64,000 bases of DNA from Microlunatus elymi (GTDB lineage: Bacteria > Actinomycetota > Actinomycetes > Propionibacteriales > Propionibacteriaceae). Positions 57,265 through 64,000 of the stretch are shown here, in pieces. The stretch is from assembly GCF_007362775.1 (NCBI RefSeq), contig NZ_CP041692.1, positions 124,001-188,000 on the forward strand, given 5' to 3'. The notes below the pieces were generated by a model. That model was not told the DNA's origin, ran no database searches, and saw only the letters and a list, made by a program, of their open reading frames with translations. Numbering within the stretch: position 1 is the stretch's first letter; each line of letters opens with the position of its first letter. The translations under genes were made by a program, and so were the position numbers.

Positions 57265-58698
57265 TCAGGGCGCGGTCGCGGGCTGCAGCTCGGCGACGGC
57301 GAACCGGTGCGCCGGCGACGTCACCGCACCGGCCAGCAGCGGATCGTCGGTGGCGGCCATCCAGGAACCGAGTCGAGCCAGCAGATCGGCCCTGACCTCG
57401 GCCAGCGCGGGATCATCGGCGCGGTTGCGCAACTCGTACGGATCCTCGGCCAGGTCGTACAGCTCGACGATGGGGTCGTGGCCGATGTTGCCGTTGGGCG
57501 CGTGCACCGGGATGCAGCGCCTGACCCAGGACTGGCTCGGGTCCATGAACTTCGGCGCTGCGGTGAAGTTGACGATCAGCTTGTGCCGCTGCGTGCGTAC
57601 GGAGCGCTTCGGGTCGTAGTAGTCGTGATAGGTCAGCTCGCCGAAGACCTCACCCCGAGTCGCCTGTCCGGATGCTTCACCGTCGGGCTGCTCACCGGGC
57701 AACAGCGGCAGGAAACTCCGGCCGTCGATCGCCGGTGCTCCGGCCGGCCCGTCCTGCTCCAGTCCGAGCGCCACCAGCAGCGTCGGCGTCACGTCCAGAT
57801 TGAGCAGCAGCGGTTCCAGGTGTACGCCTCCGGTCCAGCCGGCCGCCGGCCAGCGGATCATGAACGCGACCTCCAGGCCGGGGTCGTAGAGCGAGCACTT
57901 GGCCCGCGGCAGCGCCAGCCCGTGGTCGGTGGTGAAGATGGTGATCGTGTTCTCGGCCAGTCCCAGCCGATCCAACTCGTCCAGCACCCGGCCGGCGCAG
58001 TCGTCCATGAACTTGATCGCGCCCTGCAGTTCGGCGATCTCCTCCCGCGCCGATTCGGTGTCGGCCAAATAGCCCGGCACCTCGACGCCGCGGCTGTCGT
58101 CGGGCTGCAGGTGATTGCCGATGAAGCCCATCACGCCCGGCGCGTCGCGCTCCCCGGGCCTGCGATGCGGCTCGCTGAAGCCGGCCTGCAGATAGAACGG
58201 TTCGTCAGCAGCGGCCAGTCGCCGCAGCGCGTCGGTGGTGCGCTCGACGACCACCTCGCCCAGCCCCTCCGCCTGCACCCGATCGAAGCCGAGCCGGGCG
58301 GCGACCTGGTCATCGGCCAGCCGCCGCGACTCGTGATGCTGGCCGACCAATTCGGTCCGGTAACCCGCTCGGCGCAGCCGAGCGGCCAGGTGCTGCTCAT
58401 CCGCGTGCAGGTCCCAGCCGAAGATGTCGTGGGTCAGCCCGAGGACGCCGTTGTGATGAGGCCAGCGGCCGGTGAACAGGCCCGCTCGGGACGGGCTGCA
58501 CTGCGGCGCCGTCGCGTACATCTGGTCGGCGATGACGGCGTCTGCGGCGAACGCGTCCAGTCTCGGCGAGCTGACCGTCTTCGCGCCGTACACGTTGAGA
58601 TGGCGGCCCAGATCGTGACAGTGCAACAACAGCACGTTGGGTCGGCGGACGTTTCCGGCGGTCGGTTCTGCGGTGGACTGCACTGTCTCGGTCGGCAT
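57265..58698 (-). CDS. Sulfatase (formylglycine-dependent, type I)
   Basis: The product has 477 residues. The type I signature CSPSRAGLFTGRWP places the formylglycine precursor Cys at residue 67, with the essential Pro and Arg in C-x-P-x-R. TDHGLALPRAKCSLYDPGLE near 265 carries the metal-binding Asp-His and a Lys of the active site. The N-terminal metal motif is unusual: LLLHCHDLGRHL, with His-Cys-His before Asp where most sulfatases have Asp-Asp. No signal peptide is seen, implying a cytosolic enzyme. It hydrolyses sulfate esters, perhaps of imported glycans. The maturation enzyme (FGE) is not in this window. Confidence 0.9.
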   Translation of the reverse strand: MPTETVQSTAEPTAGNVRRPNVLLLHCHDLGRHLNVYGAKTVSSPRLDAFAADAVIADQMYATAPQCSPSRAGLFTGRWPHHNGVLGLTHDIFGWDLHADEQHLAARLRRAGYRTELVGQHHESRRLADDQVAARLGFDRVQAEGLGEVVVERTTDALRRLAAADEPFYLQAGFSEPHRRPGERDAPGVMGFIGNHLQPDDSRGVEVPGYLADTESAREEIAELQGAIKFMDDCAGRVLDELDRLGLAENTITIFTTDHGLALPRAKCSLYDPGLEVAFMIRWPAAGWTGGVHLEPLLLNLDVTPTLLVALGLEQDGPAGAPAIDGRSFLPLLPGEQPDGEASGQATRGEVFGELTYHDYYDPKRSVRTQRHKLIVNFTAAPKFMDPSQSWVRRCIPVHAPNGNIGHDPIVELYDLAEDPYELRNRADDPALAEVRADLLARLGSWMAATDDPLLAGAVTSPAHRFAVAELQPATAP

Positions 58699-58900
58699 GG
58701 ATCGTCATTCTCGCGGGCCGGGTGGTTCGTCGCCACCCCGGGGTCCGGCCGATGCGTTTGGCCGGGCTCCGTCGGGTCGCCGGGACCGAAAGCTGACGCC
58801 GCGGACGTGTGGGAGAGTTTGACTGGCAGCAAGCCTTCTACGATGAGTCCCTGGTTGCGCAGCCGCGGCCGGTGAGCCGCCAATTCGACAAGGAGATCGG

Positions 58901-59998
58901 ATGCCCCAGCAGGTCAACGGTGTGATCGTACGAGCCAAGGGGGCGCCGACCGAGCTGGTGCCGATCATCATTCCCGATCCCGGTCCGGGCGAGGCCGTGG
59001 TGCGGATTCAGGCCTGCGGGGTCTGCCACACCGACCTGCATTATCGCGAGGGTGACATCGGTGACGATTACCCCTATCTGCTCGGGCACGAGGCCGCGGG
59101 CGTGGTCGAGTCGATCGGCGACGGTGTCACCGATCTTGCTCCCGGCGACTACGTGATCTTGAACTGGCGCGCGGTCTGCGGGACCTGCCGGGCCTGCAAG
59201 CGGGGCCGGCCGTGGCTGTGTTTCGCCACCCACAACGCGAGCCAGAAGATGACGTTGACCGACGGCACCGAGTTGTCGCCGGCGCTGGGCATCGGCGCCT
59301 TCGCCGACAAGACGCTGGTGGCGGCGGGCCAATGTACGAAGGTGGATCCGGCCGCCCGGCCGGCTGCGGCCGGGCTGCTCGGCTGCGGGATCATGGCCGG
59401 CCTGGGTGCGGCGATCAACACCGGCGGGGTCGGCCGCGGCGACTCGGTCGCGGTGATCGGCTGCGGCGGCGTCGGTGCGGCCGCGATCGCCGGTGCCCGG
59501 CTGGCCGGCGCGAGCAAGATCATCGCTGTTGATCTTGACGAGCAGAAGCTGGCCGGCGCTCGTGATCTTGGTGCCACCGACGTGATCAACTCCTCCCAGG
59601 GTGACCCGGTGGCGGCGATCCAGCAGCTGACCGGAGGCTTCGGCGCCGACGTGGTGATCGACGCGGTCGGCCGGCCGGAGACGTGGAAGCAGGCCTTCTA
59701 CGCCAGGGACCTGGCCGGCACCGTCGTGCTGGTCGGCGTACCGACTCCGGAGATGACGTTGGAGATGCCGCTGCTGGACTTCTTCAGCCACGGCGGTTCG
59801 CTGAAGTCCAGCTGGTACGGCGATTGTCTGCCGGAGCGGGACTTCCCGATGTTGATCGACCTCTACCTGCAGGGCCGGCTGCCGCTGGACCGGTTCGTCA
59901 GTGAAGAGATCGGGATCGGCGAAGTTGATCAAGCATTCGAGACGATGGCATCGGGACGCGTGCTCCGTTCCGTGGTGGTGATGGAGGCAACGGCATGA
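58901..59998 (+). CDS. mscR: S-(hydroxymethyl)mycothiol dehydrogenase
   Basis: The product has 365 residues of the zinc-dependent MDR family. The catalytic zinc ligands are [13 protein letters not shown] near residue 39 with [11 protein letters not shown]; the structural zinc cluster is [15 protein letters not shown] near 93; the NAD motif is [16 protein letters not shown]. Sequence around [13 protein letters not shown] and [17 protein letters not shown] fits the mycothiol-dependent formaldehyde dehydrogenase. It oxidises the mycothiol adduct of formaldehyde and may reduce S-nitrosomycothiol. It overlaps the next gene by 4 bp, the pairing seen in many mycothiol-producing actinobacteria. Confidence 0.93.
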   Translation: MPQQVNGVIVRAKGAPTELVPIIIPDPGPGEAVVRIQACGVCHTDLHYREGDIGDDYPYLLGHEAAGVVESIGDGVTDLAPGDYVILNWRAVCGTCRACKRGRPWLCFATHNASQKMTLTDGTELSPALGIGAFADKTLVAAGQCTKVDPAARPAAAGLLGCGIMAGLGAAINTGGVGRGDSVAVIGCGGVGAAAIAGARLAGASKIIAVDLDEQKLAGARDLGATDVINSSQGDPVAAIQQLTGGFGADVVIDAVGRPETWKQAFYARDLAGTVVLVGVPTPEMTLEMPLLDFFSHGGSLKSSWYGDCLPERDFPMLIDLYLQGRLPLDRFVSEEIGIGEVDQAFETMASGRVLRSVVVMEATA

Positions 59999-60687
59999 GC
60001 GAGCTGGATCGGGAACCCGATCTTGACGACGATGACGATTACGAGGACGGCCCGGATTTCGGTCCGCACGGCGAAGCCAGGATCGATCATGCGATCACCT
60101 CGGGCACGTTCTCCCTGGACGGTCAGACCTTCGAGGTGGAGAACAACGTCTGGGTTGTCGGCGACGAGGCCGAGTGTGTGGTGATCGACGCACCGCACGA
60201 CGTGGCCGAGATCCTGCAGGTGGTCAGTGGCCGGCGGGTGATCGGGATCCTCTGCACCCACGGTCATGATGATCATGTCCGGTACGCGTTGGATCTGGCG
60301 CGGGCCACCACCTCCCGGGTGCTGATCCATCCCGGCGACGAGCCGGTCTGGAAGCTCACCCACAGCCGGCAGCCGCACGGGCAACTGCGCGACGGTCAGC
60401 TCATCCCGATCGCCGGAGTTGATCTTCGGGTGATCCACACCCCCGGACACACACCGGGCTCGGTCTGCTTCTACGCCGAGGAATTCCCCGGCTACCGCGA
60501 CGGCGTGGTCTTCACCGGTGACACGTTGTTCAACGGTGGTCCGGGCGCGACCGGGCGCAGCTTCTCCGACCACTCCGAGATCATCGACTCGATCCGGACC
60601 CGGCTGCTCACCCTGCCGTCCGAGACCGTGGTGAAGACCGGACACGGCCCGGACACCACCATCGGCGCCGAACGTGCCAACGTCTGA
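59995..60687 (+). CDS. MBL-fold metallo-hydrolase, mscR partner
   Basis: The product has 230 residues. The metal-binding core is CTHGHDDHV (HxHxDH) near residue 88, with further ligands in [12 protein letters not shown] and [20 protein letters not shown], and the final His in KTGHGPDTT. The first 25 residues are very acidic (DDDDDYEDG-like). By its coupling to mscR it probably hydrolyses the S-formylmycothiol made by the dehydrogenase, releasing formate and mycothiol; that role is inferred from gene pairing. Confidence 0.92.
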   Translation: MSELDREPDLDDDDDYEDGPDFGPHGEARIDHAITSGTFSLDGQTFEVENNVWVVGDEAECVVIDAPHDVAEILQVVSGRRVIGILCTHGHDDHVRYALDLARATTSRVLIHPGDEPVWKLTHSRQPHGQLRDGQLIPIAGVDLRVIHTPGHTPGSVCFYAEEFPGYRDGVVFTGDTLFNGGPGATGRSFSDHSEIIDSIRTRLLTLPSETVVKTGHGPDTTIGAERANV

Positions 60688-60724
60688 AGCGGCTAGCGAT
60701 CCGCGTCAGCCCGACTGATGGCGG

Positions 60725-61345
60725 CTACCGGGTCGCGCCGAGAACTCCATCGACCAATTGACGGAGGTCACTCTTTGCCTGGGTGACGCTGCGGCCGTCC
60801 AGGTGGCGCAGCTGGTGCCAGGTGGCCACGTCGAGAACGGTTGCCAGCAGCCCGGCTACGACCTTGCGCCGGCCAGGAGCGAGGACGGCCAGCTGCGGTC
60901 CGAACACCGATTCGACCCAGGCCCGATGCGCTTGCCGGCCGTAGCGGACAGCATCCGCGACGCCGTCGGAGCGTTCGGCCTGCGCTCGCATCCGCATCGC
61001 CCCCAACCCGGTCTGCTCGTAGTCGCCGATCACGGTGGTGATGATCGACGCTGGATCACCAGGGCGCGCCCGCGAGCGATAGTCGGTGACCCGAGGGCCG
61101 ACGAGCTCGACGATCCCGCGCAGGTAGACGCCTTCCTTGGATCCGAAGTGATTGATCACCGTCGGCTGCGAGACGCCGGCCGCACCGGCGATGTCGGCCA
61201 GGCTCACCTCGTCGTACCAGCGTTTGTCGAAGAGTTGTTCGGCTGCCCGCAGGATCGCCTGACGTGTCTGCTGAACGGCCTGCGCCCGCGCTCCGAGTCG
61301 ATAGCCACGGCGCGGCCGAGGTTCATTTTCGCTTCTCCTTGACAC
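60725..61345 (-). CDS. TetR-family transcriptional regulator
   Basis: The product has 206 residues from a GTG at 61345. The HTH occupies about 25-72: AVQQTRQAILRAAEQLFDKR and IAGAAGVSQPTVINHFGSKE. The start has no ribosome site, but TACAAT on the minus strand ends exactly six bases before the GTG, so the transcript is probably leaderless, as common in actinobacteria. A TTGAC-N4-GTCAA palindrome overlaps this start and the promoter of the divergent glycosyltransferase gene, suggesting that it represses both. Confidence 0.9.
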   Translation of the reverse strand: MSRRSENEPRPRRGYRLGARAQAVQQTRQAILRAAEQLFDKRWYDEVSLADIAGAAGVSQPTVINHFGSKEGVYLRGIVELVGPRVTDYRSRARPGDPASIITTVIGDYEQTGLGAMRMRAQAERSDGVADAVRYGRQAHRAWVESVFGPQLAVLAPGRRKVVAGLLATVLDVATWHQLRHLDGRSVTQAKSDLRQLVDGVLGATR

Positions 61346-61368
61346 AAGTCAATTGTAGCGCGCATAAT
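61339..61368 (+). promoter_or_regulatory. Promoter of GT1 gene with overlapping TetR operator
   Basis: TTGACA (61339-61344), 18 bases, then CATAAT (61363-61368) make a strong sigma-A-like promoter 43 bp before the GT1 start. TTGACACAAGTCAA (61339-61352) is a palindrome with 5-bp arms covering the -35. On the other strand TACAAT (61352-61357) serves the tetR gene. Confidence 0.6.
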
Positions 61369-61410
61369 CGAAACCGTCATCGTCGCCACACACGAATCGG
61401 GGAAAATCTG

Positions 61411-62676
61411 ATGGCGCGCATCCTCGCTTACACACCACCCGCAACCGGCCACGCGTTTCCGCTGGTGTCAGGCTTGCTCACACTGCAACGCTACGGCCAC
61501 ACGGTCCATGTGCGGACGTCGCCACGGATCGTCGACGTGCTCCGCCGGGCCGGCCTGGAGACATCAGCCCTCGGCCCTGACGTCCTGGGGTCCGAATCCG
61601 ACAACGGCGCGGCCGCCGGCAAGCCCGGCCAATTGGCCACCGGCCTGCAGGAGGTGCTTCGTCGCGGATCGGCCGAGATGGCTGATCTTGATGCTGCGGT
61701 GGGCGCAGTCCGGCCGGACGTGCTGCTCGTGGACGGCATGGCGTACGGGGCACTGACCCGTGCCGAAGCCGGCGGCCTGCCCTGGGCACTCACATTGCCG
61801 TCACTGCTGCCAATGCGCGAGCCCGGCATCCCTCCGTACAGCCTGGGGATGCGGCCGGCGCGCACACCGATCGGACGCGCCCGGGATGCCGTGCTTTGGC
61901 CGATCGTCGAACGCGCCTTCGGCAGGGCGCTGCTGCCCGGAATCAACGGCCTGCGCCGGGAGGTCGGCCTCCCGGCGTTCACCTCACCGCTGGACGTCTA
62001 CAACACCCCCAACCTCGTGATCGCGATGACCGGGGAGCCGATCGAGTACCGGCGTCACCGGCTTCCGGGCAATGTCCGGATGGTCGGCTTCCAACCGTGG
62101 GATCCGCCCGCACCGGGCCCGGACTACCTGCGCCAGGCGGGTGATCCGTGGATCCTGGTGACCTGCTCCACCGACTACCAGGGCGACGAATCACTGGCCC
62201 AGGTCGTCGCCGCAGCGCTGGCCGGCCGACCGTACCGAGTGTTGATCACGTTGGCCGACAGCTACGGCAGGGTCGACCTCCCGACCGCACCCAACATCTT
62301 CGTCGAGCGGTTCGCCCCACACGCCGCCGCGCTCCAGCACGCAGCCCTGGTGATCACCCACTCCGGCATGGGCATTGTCGGCAAGGCCACTCGAGCCGGA
62401 GTTCCGGTGGTCGCGGTGCCGTTCGGGCGCGACCAGCCGGAGATCGCACGTCGCGTGGTCGAAGCCGGCACCGGCGTCCGACTACCGGCCGCACGGCTGA
62501 CCACCGAGCGGGTTCGCACCGCGGTCCGAAGCGCCGTCGCCCTGCAGCCACGAGCCGCGCAGGTGGCCGCCCGACTCGCGCTGACCGATCCGGCCACCGA
62601 CTTCGCCGATGCGGTCAGTGAACTGATCACCTCTGCACGGCCGACGTTGATCGGCCCGGCGGGCAGATCTGACTGA
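61411..62676 (+). CDS. Glycosyltransferase family 1 (UGT/macrolide-GT type)
   Basis: The product has 421 residues from the ATG at 61411 (GGGGA seven bases upstream). The GT-B N-terminal domain opens ARILAYTPPATGHAFPLVSG. The C-terminal donor site is THSGMGIVGKATRAGVPVVA near residue 320 with PFGRDQPEIARRV, the equivalent of the UGT HGGxGT...DQ signature. Such enzymes glycosylate natural products, lipids or xenobiotics. Control by the divergent TetR regulator suggests a defence role, glycosylating an inducing compound. The acceptor is unknown. Confidence 0.9.
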   Translation: MARILAYTPPATGHAFPLVSGLLTLQRYGHTVHVRTSPRIVDVLRRAGLETSALGPDVLGSESDNGAAAGKPGQLATGLQEVLRRGSAEMADLDAAVGAVRPDVLLVDGMAYGALTRAEAGGLPWALTLPSLLPMREPGIPPYSLGMRPARTPIGRARDAVLWPIVERAFGRALLPGINGLRREVGLPAFTSPLDVYNTPNLVIAMTGEPIEYRRHRLPGNVRMVGFQPWDPPAPGPDYLRQAGDPWILVTCSTDYQGDESLAQVVAAALAGRPYRVLITLADSYGRVDLPTAPNIFVERFAPHAAALQHAALVITHSGMGIVGKATRAGVPVVAVPFGRDQPEIARRVVEAGTGVRLPAARLTTERVRTAVRSAVALQPRAAQVAARLALTDPATDFADAVSELITSARPTLIGPAGRSD

Positions 62677-62719
62677 CCATTGCCGCGTCGACGCGGTGAG
62701 CCGGCTGTGGACTCGGCGG

Positions 62720-63691
62720 TCAGCGCGGCAGTTCGGCCGGCAGCCGCGGCGTGTACGGCGCCTCCAGCCGGGCGATCTCGGTCTCGGTCAGGTCAAGCTC
62801 GACCGAGGCCAGCGCGTCGGCCAGGTGCTCTGGCTTGCTCATGCCGACGATCGGCGCGGTGACCACCGGGTTCGCACTCACCCAGGCCAGCGCCACCTGG
62901 GCCGGTGCGACACCGCGTACCGCGGCAATGTCCAACACTGCTTGGACGATCTCGCGATCGCTGTCCTGGTAGAGGCTCTTGCCGAATTGATCGGTCTCCA
63001 GCCGTTGGGTGCTCTGATCCCAGGGCCGGGTCAGCCGACCGCGGGCCAGCGGACTCCACGGGATCAGCCCGACACCAAGATCATCACACAGCGGCAGCAT
63101 CTCCCGTTCCTCCTCGCGGGCGAGCAGGTTGTAGTGATCTTGCATGCTGACGAACGGCGTCCAACCCCCTGCCATGGCAACGTACTGCGCCTTGGAGAAC
63201 TGCCAGGCGTACATCGAGGAGGCGCCGAGGTAGCGAGCCTTGCCGGCCTTGACCACGTCGTGCAGCGCCTCCATGGTTTCCTCGATCGGTGTGATCGGGT
63301 CCCACCGATGGATCTGGTAGAGGTCGACGTAGTCGGTGCCGAGCCGGCGCAGCGAGTTGTCGATCTCCTGCAGAATCGCCTTGCGGGACAGGCCACCTCC
63401 GTTCGGTCCGTCGCTCATCCGGCCGTGCACTTTGGTGGCCAGCACGATGTTGTCCCGCTGAGCGAAGTCGCGCAACGCCCGGCCGGTGATCTCCTCACTG
63501 GTGCCGGCGGCGTACACGTTGGCGGTGTCGAAGAAGTTGATCCCGGCCTCGATCGCGTGCTGGATCAGATCGCGCGCTGCGTCCTCCTGCAGCGTCCACG
63601 GCCGTCCCTTCGCCGGATCCCCCCAGGACATGCAGCCCACACAGATCGGCGACACTTCCAGCCCGGTGTGGCCCAGCCGTACGTATTCCAT
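62720..63691 (-). CDS. Aldo/keto reductase
   Basis: The product has 323 residues from the ATG at 63691 (GGGAG six bases upstream). The catalytic tetrad of the AKR barrel is visible: Asp in INFFDTANVYAAGTSEEITG near residue 55, Tyr in the same segment, Lys in LATKVHGRMSD near 84 and His in LYQIHRWDP near 125. NADPH-binding PIVGMSKPEHLADAL is near the C-terminus. It resembles AKR9/AKR11 oxidoreductases acting on sugars or aldehydes. It converges on the GT1 gene with a 43-bp gap. Confidence 0.92.
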   Translation of the reverse strand: MEYVRLGHTGLEVSPICVGCMSWGDPAKGRPWTLQEDAARDLIQHAIEAGINFFDTANVYAAGTSEEITGRALRDFAQRDNIVLATKVHGRMSDGPNGGGLSRKAILQEIDNSLRRLGTDYVDLYQIHRWDPITPIEETMEALHDVVKAGKARYLGASSMYAWQFSKAQYVAMAGGWTPFVSMQDHYNLLAREEEREMLPLCDDLGVGLIPWSPLARGRLTRPWDQSTQRLETDQFGKSLYQDSDREIVQAVLDIAAVRGVAPAQVALAWVSANPVVTAPIVGMSKPEHLADALASVELDLTETEIARLEAPYTPRLPAELPR

Positions 63692-63814
63692 GATCATCTC
63701 CCGTCGCGATCGCACCCCTTTGCGCCCAACCTATTCCTTGCCCACCTCCCGCGTTCTCGCACCTGGGCGGGATCCGGCTGACGGAGCGTCGGCTGACGTG
63801 ACAGGATCGAAGTC

Positions 63815-64000
63815 ATGAGATGGCTCCTTCGGCTGCTGGTGAACGCGGCCGCGCTGGCGTTGGCGACCTGGCTGCTCAGCGGCATCACGTTGACCGGGGC
63901 GACAGACACCGACAAGGTGCTGATGATGCTGGCGGTGGCGCTGATCTTCGGCATCGTGAACGCGATCGTCAAGCCGCTGTTCAAGCTGGTGACGTTGCCG
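63815..64000 (+). CDS. Phage-holin-like 4-TM membrane protein (5' part)
   Basis: Only 62 residues are inside the window. ATG at 63815 has AGGA eight bases upstream. Two helices are seen (WLLRLLVNAAALALATWLLS and VLMMLAVALIFGIVNAIV), followed by KPLFKLVTLP. This matches the mycobacterial-type 4-TM 'phage holin' family, which is chromosomal and not phage in origin. The rest lies beyond the window edge. Confidence 0.82.
   Translation, partial: MRWLLRLLVNAAALALATWLLSGITLTGATDTDKVLMMLAVALIFGIVNAIVKPLFKLVTLP

Noticed and set aside
1-64000. tRNA, rRNA, CRISPR, integrase or transposase genes
   Set aside because: I scanned intergenic gaps and protein products and saw none; repeat arrays present are short tandem duplications, not CRISPR.
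63815-64000. Prophage because of a 'holin' family name
   Set aside because: The 4-TM holin-like family is widespread on actinobacterial chromosomes, and no other phage gene is nearby.

Overview
The window is strongly GC-rich, densely coded, and typical of a free-living actinomycete. Genes often overlap by ATGA, GTG and TTG starts are common, and several families point to Actinomycetota: a mycothiol-dependent formaldehyde dehydrogenase with its metallo-hydrolase partner, a SecA2-type ATPase, a FadE5-like acyl-CoA dehydrogenase, a TIGR03085-type protein and many TetR/MarR/LacI/ROK regulators. The many sugar-uptake systems and an extreme abundance of the word GATCAA/TTGATC suggest Propionibacteriales (Microlunatus-like), but that placement is inference. 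I see no rRNA, tRNA, CRISPR array, transposase or phage module.

Layout. 1-6580 (minus): seven overlapping surface-glycan genes (Gfo/Idh oxidoreductase, SDR epimerase, two DegT/DnrJ aminotransferases, NeuD-type acyltransferase, GT4, GT2 cut by the window edge), behind a 0.56 kb leader with two copies of one palindrome. 7.1-10.1 kb: a coiled-coil hypothetical protein and a divergent MFS exporter/HxlR regulator pair. 10.2-15.3 kb: a carbohydrate locus (PhyH-type oxygenase, AraC regulator, LplB/LplC-type permeases) ending in a scar where a solute-binding protein gene and an alpha-L-fucosidase gene have each lost their 5' end. 15.4-23.1 kb: SecA2, FadE5-like dehydrogenase with twin operators, DUF4282 protein, MarR plus MFS exporter. 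23.2-26.9 kb: a branched-chain 2-oxoacid dehydrogenase operon (E1 alpha, E1 beta, E2) with repetitive palindromes inside the E2 linker.

27.2-34.0 kb: small housekeeping or stress genes (RIO-like kinase, VOC, DinB, WYL regulator, TIGR03085 protein, phosphotransferase), a TetR remnant beside a long palindrome, and an SDR/TetR divergent pair. 34.0-38.4 kb: a LacI-controlled sugar ABC importer. 39.0-41.1 kb: a uroporphyrinogen methyltransferase with a decayed CysG-like N-terminus, a VOC protein and a membrane protein. 41.3-53.0 kb: an apparent catabolic island (SGNH esterase, LacI-like sensor without its DNA-binding domain, GNAT, second PhyH oxygenase, five-gene Dpp/Opp-type importer, ROK regulator) that closes with a truncated second copy of the SGNH gene and a 27-bp-arm palindrome. 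53.1-56.9 kb: a heterodimeric ABC exporter. 57.3-64.0 kb: sulfatase, mscR plus metallo-hydrolase, TetR/GT1 divergent pair, aldo/keto reductase and the start of a small 4-TM protein.

Taken together the region combines envelope glycan synthesis, import of carbohydrates or glycoconjugates, and one-carbon, fatty-acid and branched-chain catabolism. The least ordinary signals are the two gene-truncation scars, the duplicated SGNH fragment with its palindrome, the repeats inside the E2 linker, the paired operators, and the lineage-type GATCAA/TTGATC word.
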